Part shown: one piece after another, positions 32,501 through 32,661 of the stretch
Numbering within the stretch: the first letter of the stretch is position 1
Layout: the number at the start of each line of letters is the position of its first letter
NCBI RefSeq assembly: GCF_003611735.1
Contig: NZ_RAWG01000079.1
Location: 1-32,661 of the forward strand
Length of the DNA: 32,661 nucleotides
Reading direction: 5' to 3'
DNA from: Corallococcus sicarius
GTDB taxonomy: Bacteria > Myxococcota > Myxococcia > Myxococcales > Myxococcaceae
The notes under the pieces: generated by a model
What the model was told of the DNA's origin: nothing
What the model saw: the letters and a program-made list of their open reading frames with translations, nothing else
The model's database searches: none
Made by a program: the position numbers and the translations under genes

Positions 32501-32661
32501 GACGTTCTCTCCCGGCCGGAGCGGCACCCTCGCGTGCCACGCACCGGAGGCGTCCACCGTCGCGTCCAGGTCGCCCGCGCGGACCCGGTCACCGGGAGCA
32601 GCCTGGCCGGTGATGAGGAAGCGGATGCCCTCCGGTGCGACCTGGGCTTCGGGAGGACGGC
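29522..32661 (-). CDS. Large outer-membrane beta-barrel protein (5' end outside the window)
   Basis: The frame is open to the right edge, so only about 1045 C-terminal residues are seen. The visible N-terminal part has repeated Ig-like/beta-sandwich pieces with a GQAAPGDRV-type motif and an ASGAWHARVPLRPGENVVPL strand pair. From about a quarter of the visible length onward the sequence is alternating hydrophobic/polar strands with many Gly, Arg and aromatic residues. It ends in LYLRAEVAY, an aromatic terminal residue typical of barrels inserted by BamA. The role is not recognised; a secretion or adhesion outer-membrane component is possible. It is 24 bp upstream of the MYXO-CTERM protein in the same direction. 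Confidence 0.8.
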   Translation of the reverse strand, partial: RPPEAQVAPEGIRFLITGQAAPGDRVRAGDLDATVDASGAWHARVPLRPGENVVPLTTTASGGAVSFFHQRFDVLRRGKSGWLVIPREVKRLGALHGLASDAAPLPTGETRLSVEAPPGTRVRSPQGEVVVGPEGRVGLPVRLVTGRNAVPLSLQPPGQPASTVTVSIEARAQPFAVGLLDLEASLAPAGGGFRLRGRGAAHGEAQVGPVQLVGELDLRDTDVRQLKDAPVADGLRPRVPERFDRWRDPDLSPAEWGDASVSLTPNPSEGRLRLEARHEQYGRAGFGTYRALQQDREVGRYHRPLFGPFAELHKQVGELRVGVDVFAGGLVDPTRGLATMPAHEELRATGGSLYYLGGNTVVEGSELVRVEVRDGVTGLPLGEQHLIRGRDYDIDYLAGRILLARPLSMLTGTSLLRTEALTQAPEPVLVVDYAVLRAGDPRDTVGGEAWARWRDSSVGLAAVRERRMGRPFQLLSGRGQTRVGAYSLLAEAATSRGLAMEPGVFGVSDDGGLSFLRPVGPQDDHGGAVGLRVSGPGPLGQGGSVDAAWRERSRGFSDGAHLEASRFRQLSLRATQPVGPLRFTLLGDERRSADPRLPFEDAPFAARTLGVAAGYAQDAWGVRVELRDGWLRATDVPGTGPLREGGRTSAGVAGHLTVAPGVVVSAGHRQRLHERGSGPGRWDDTFTSAGVDVALGPDASVGVKGGWGPQLGPQAWLDARVRRGPEVFYGGYSVDVDGPDHGAGRAVTGARTEVGDGTTVFVEDVSAHDATSLRLARAVGFQQVLLDGFGVGARYERGVRHPLDLDGDLTRDVASVSAQWLRERVRAEVRAEVRHEEGTPARGPAVPVDRTQVVLALAAEALLVRDVTASGRLDFAHTAGLGGLEARFAEGFAALAWRPGPWLVVARYGLTRELSPGIRGAFGDRRLHTLSLMPAVRVGDRLSVAAGLHAGRTSLGDSSQWVWTGTLRPSVRVVGGLEVGVEAARRTSAAAGQGLEALRAEVAYRLDERLRVALGYTVLGFSGLGLGAESVDAPDRLYLRAEVAY

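Overview
The window is high-GC DNA, with about 72% G+C in the one core-gene line counted by hand. It is densely packed with genes and reads as chromosome of a myxobacterium of the Myxococcus/Corallococcus type. The evidence is a C-terminal MYXO-CTERM-like sorting tail, a membrane-anchored Ser/Thr kinase and a kinase-like pseudokinase, a response regulator with a PATAN/DUF4388-like output region, a chemoreceptor-like protein, a RedB-like protein, and wide use of GTG starts. Genus is inferred from gene content, not from a marker gene. No rRNA, tRNA or CRISPR array was seen.

Layout. Positions 1-3520 hold a flippase-like membrane protein, a YacG zinc protein, a short MgtE-type magnesium transporter and a zinc-free quinone oxidoreductase. 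Positions 3512-6724 hold a YjbR/MmcQ protein with histone-like tails, a receptor-like Ser/Thr kinase and an agmatinase-family enzyme. Positions 6726-9205 are a foreign, AT-richer island with two overlapping genes: an ABC-type ATPase and an HNH nuclease, matching the Septu (PtuA-PtuB) anti-phage system. A perfect 16-bp direct repeat bounds the island, and the left copy is the 3' end of the agmatinase gene. Positions 9208-14046 hold a REC-HATPase signalling protein without a phosphoacceptor histidine, an HtrA-type protease and a pseudokinase with 13-residue repeats.

Positions 14226-22429 lie on the minus strand. They hold a P-domain lipoprotein, a RedB-like/chemoreceptor pair joined by an ATGA overlap, and a tightly packed four-gene set (2OG-Fe(II) oxygenase, PIG-L deacetylase, GT4 glycosyltransferase, NodS-like methyltransferase) that looks like a small pathway for building or tailoring a glycosylated molecule. 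Positions 22755-26421 hold a protein with a GspE/MshEN-like N-terminus and 14-residue repeats, a VOC-family protein, and the divergent REC-PATAN regulator. Positions 26405-32661 hold a MYXO-CTERM surface protein downstream of a large outer-membrane beta-barrel gene that runs off the right edge.

The strongest candidates for a second look are the precisely bounded Septu island (including an apparent helix-turn-helix at the end of its nuclease), the four-gene glyco-tailoring operon with a decayed deacetylase domain fused to its methyltransferase, and two tail-to-tail gene junctions where both stop codons lie inside one perfect palindrome. One of those junctions is where the island inserted.
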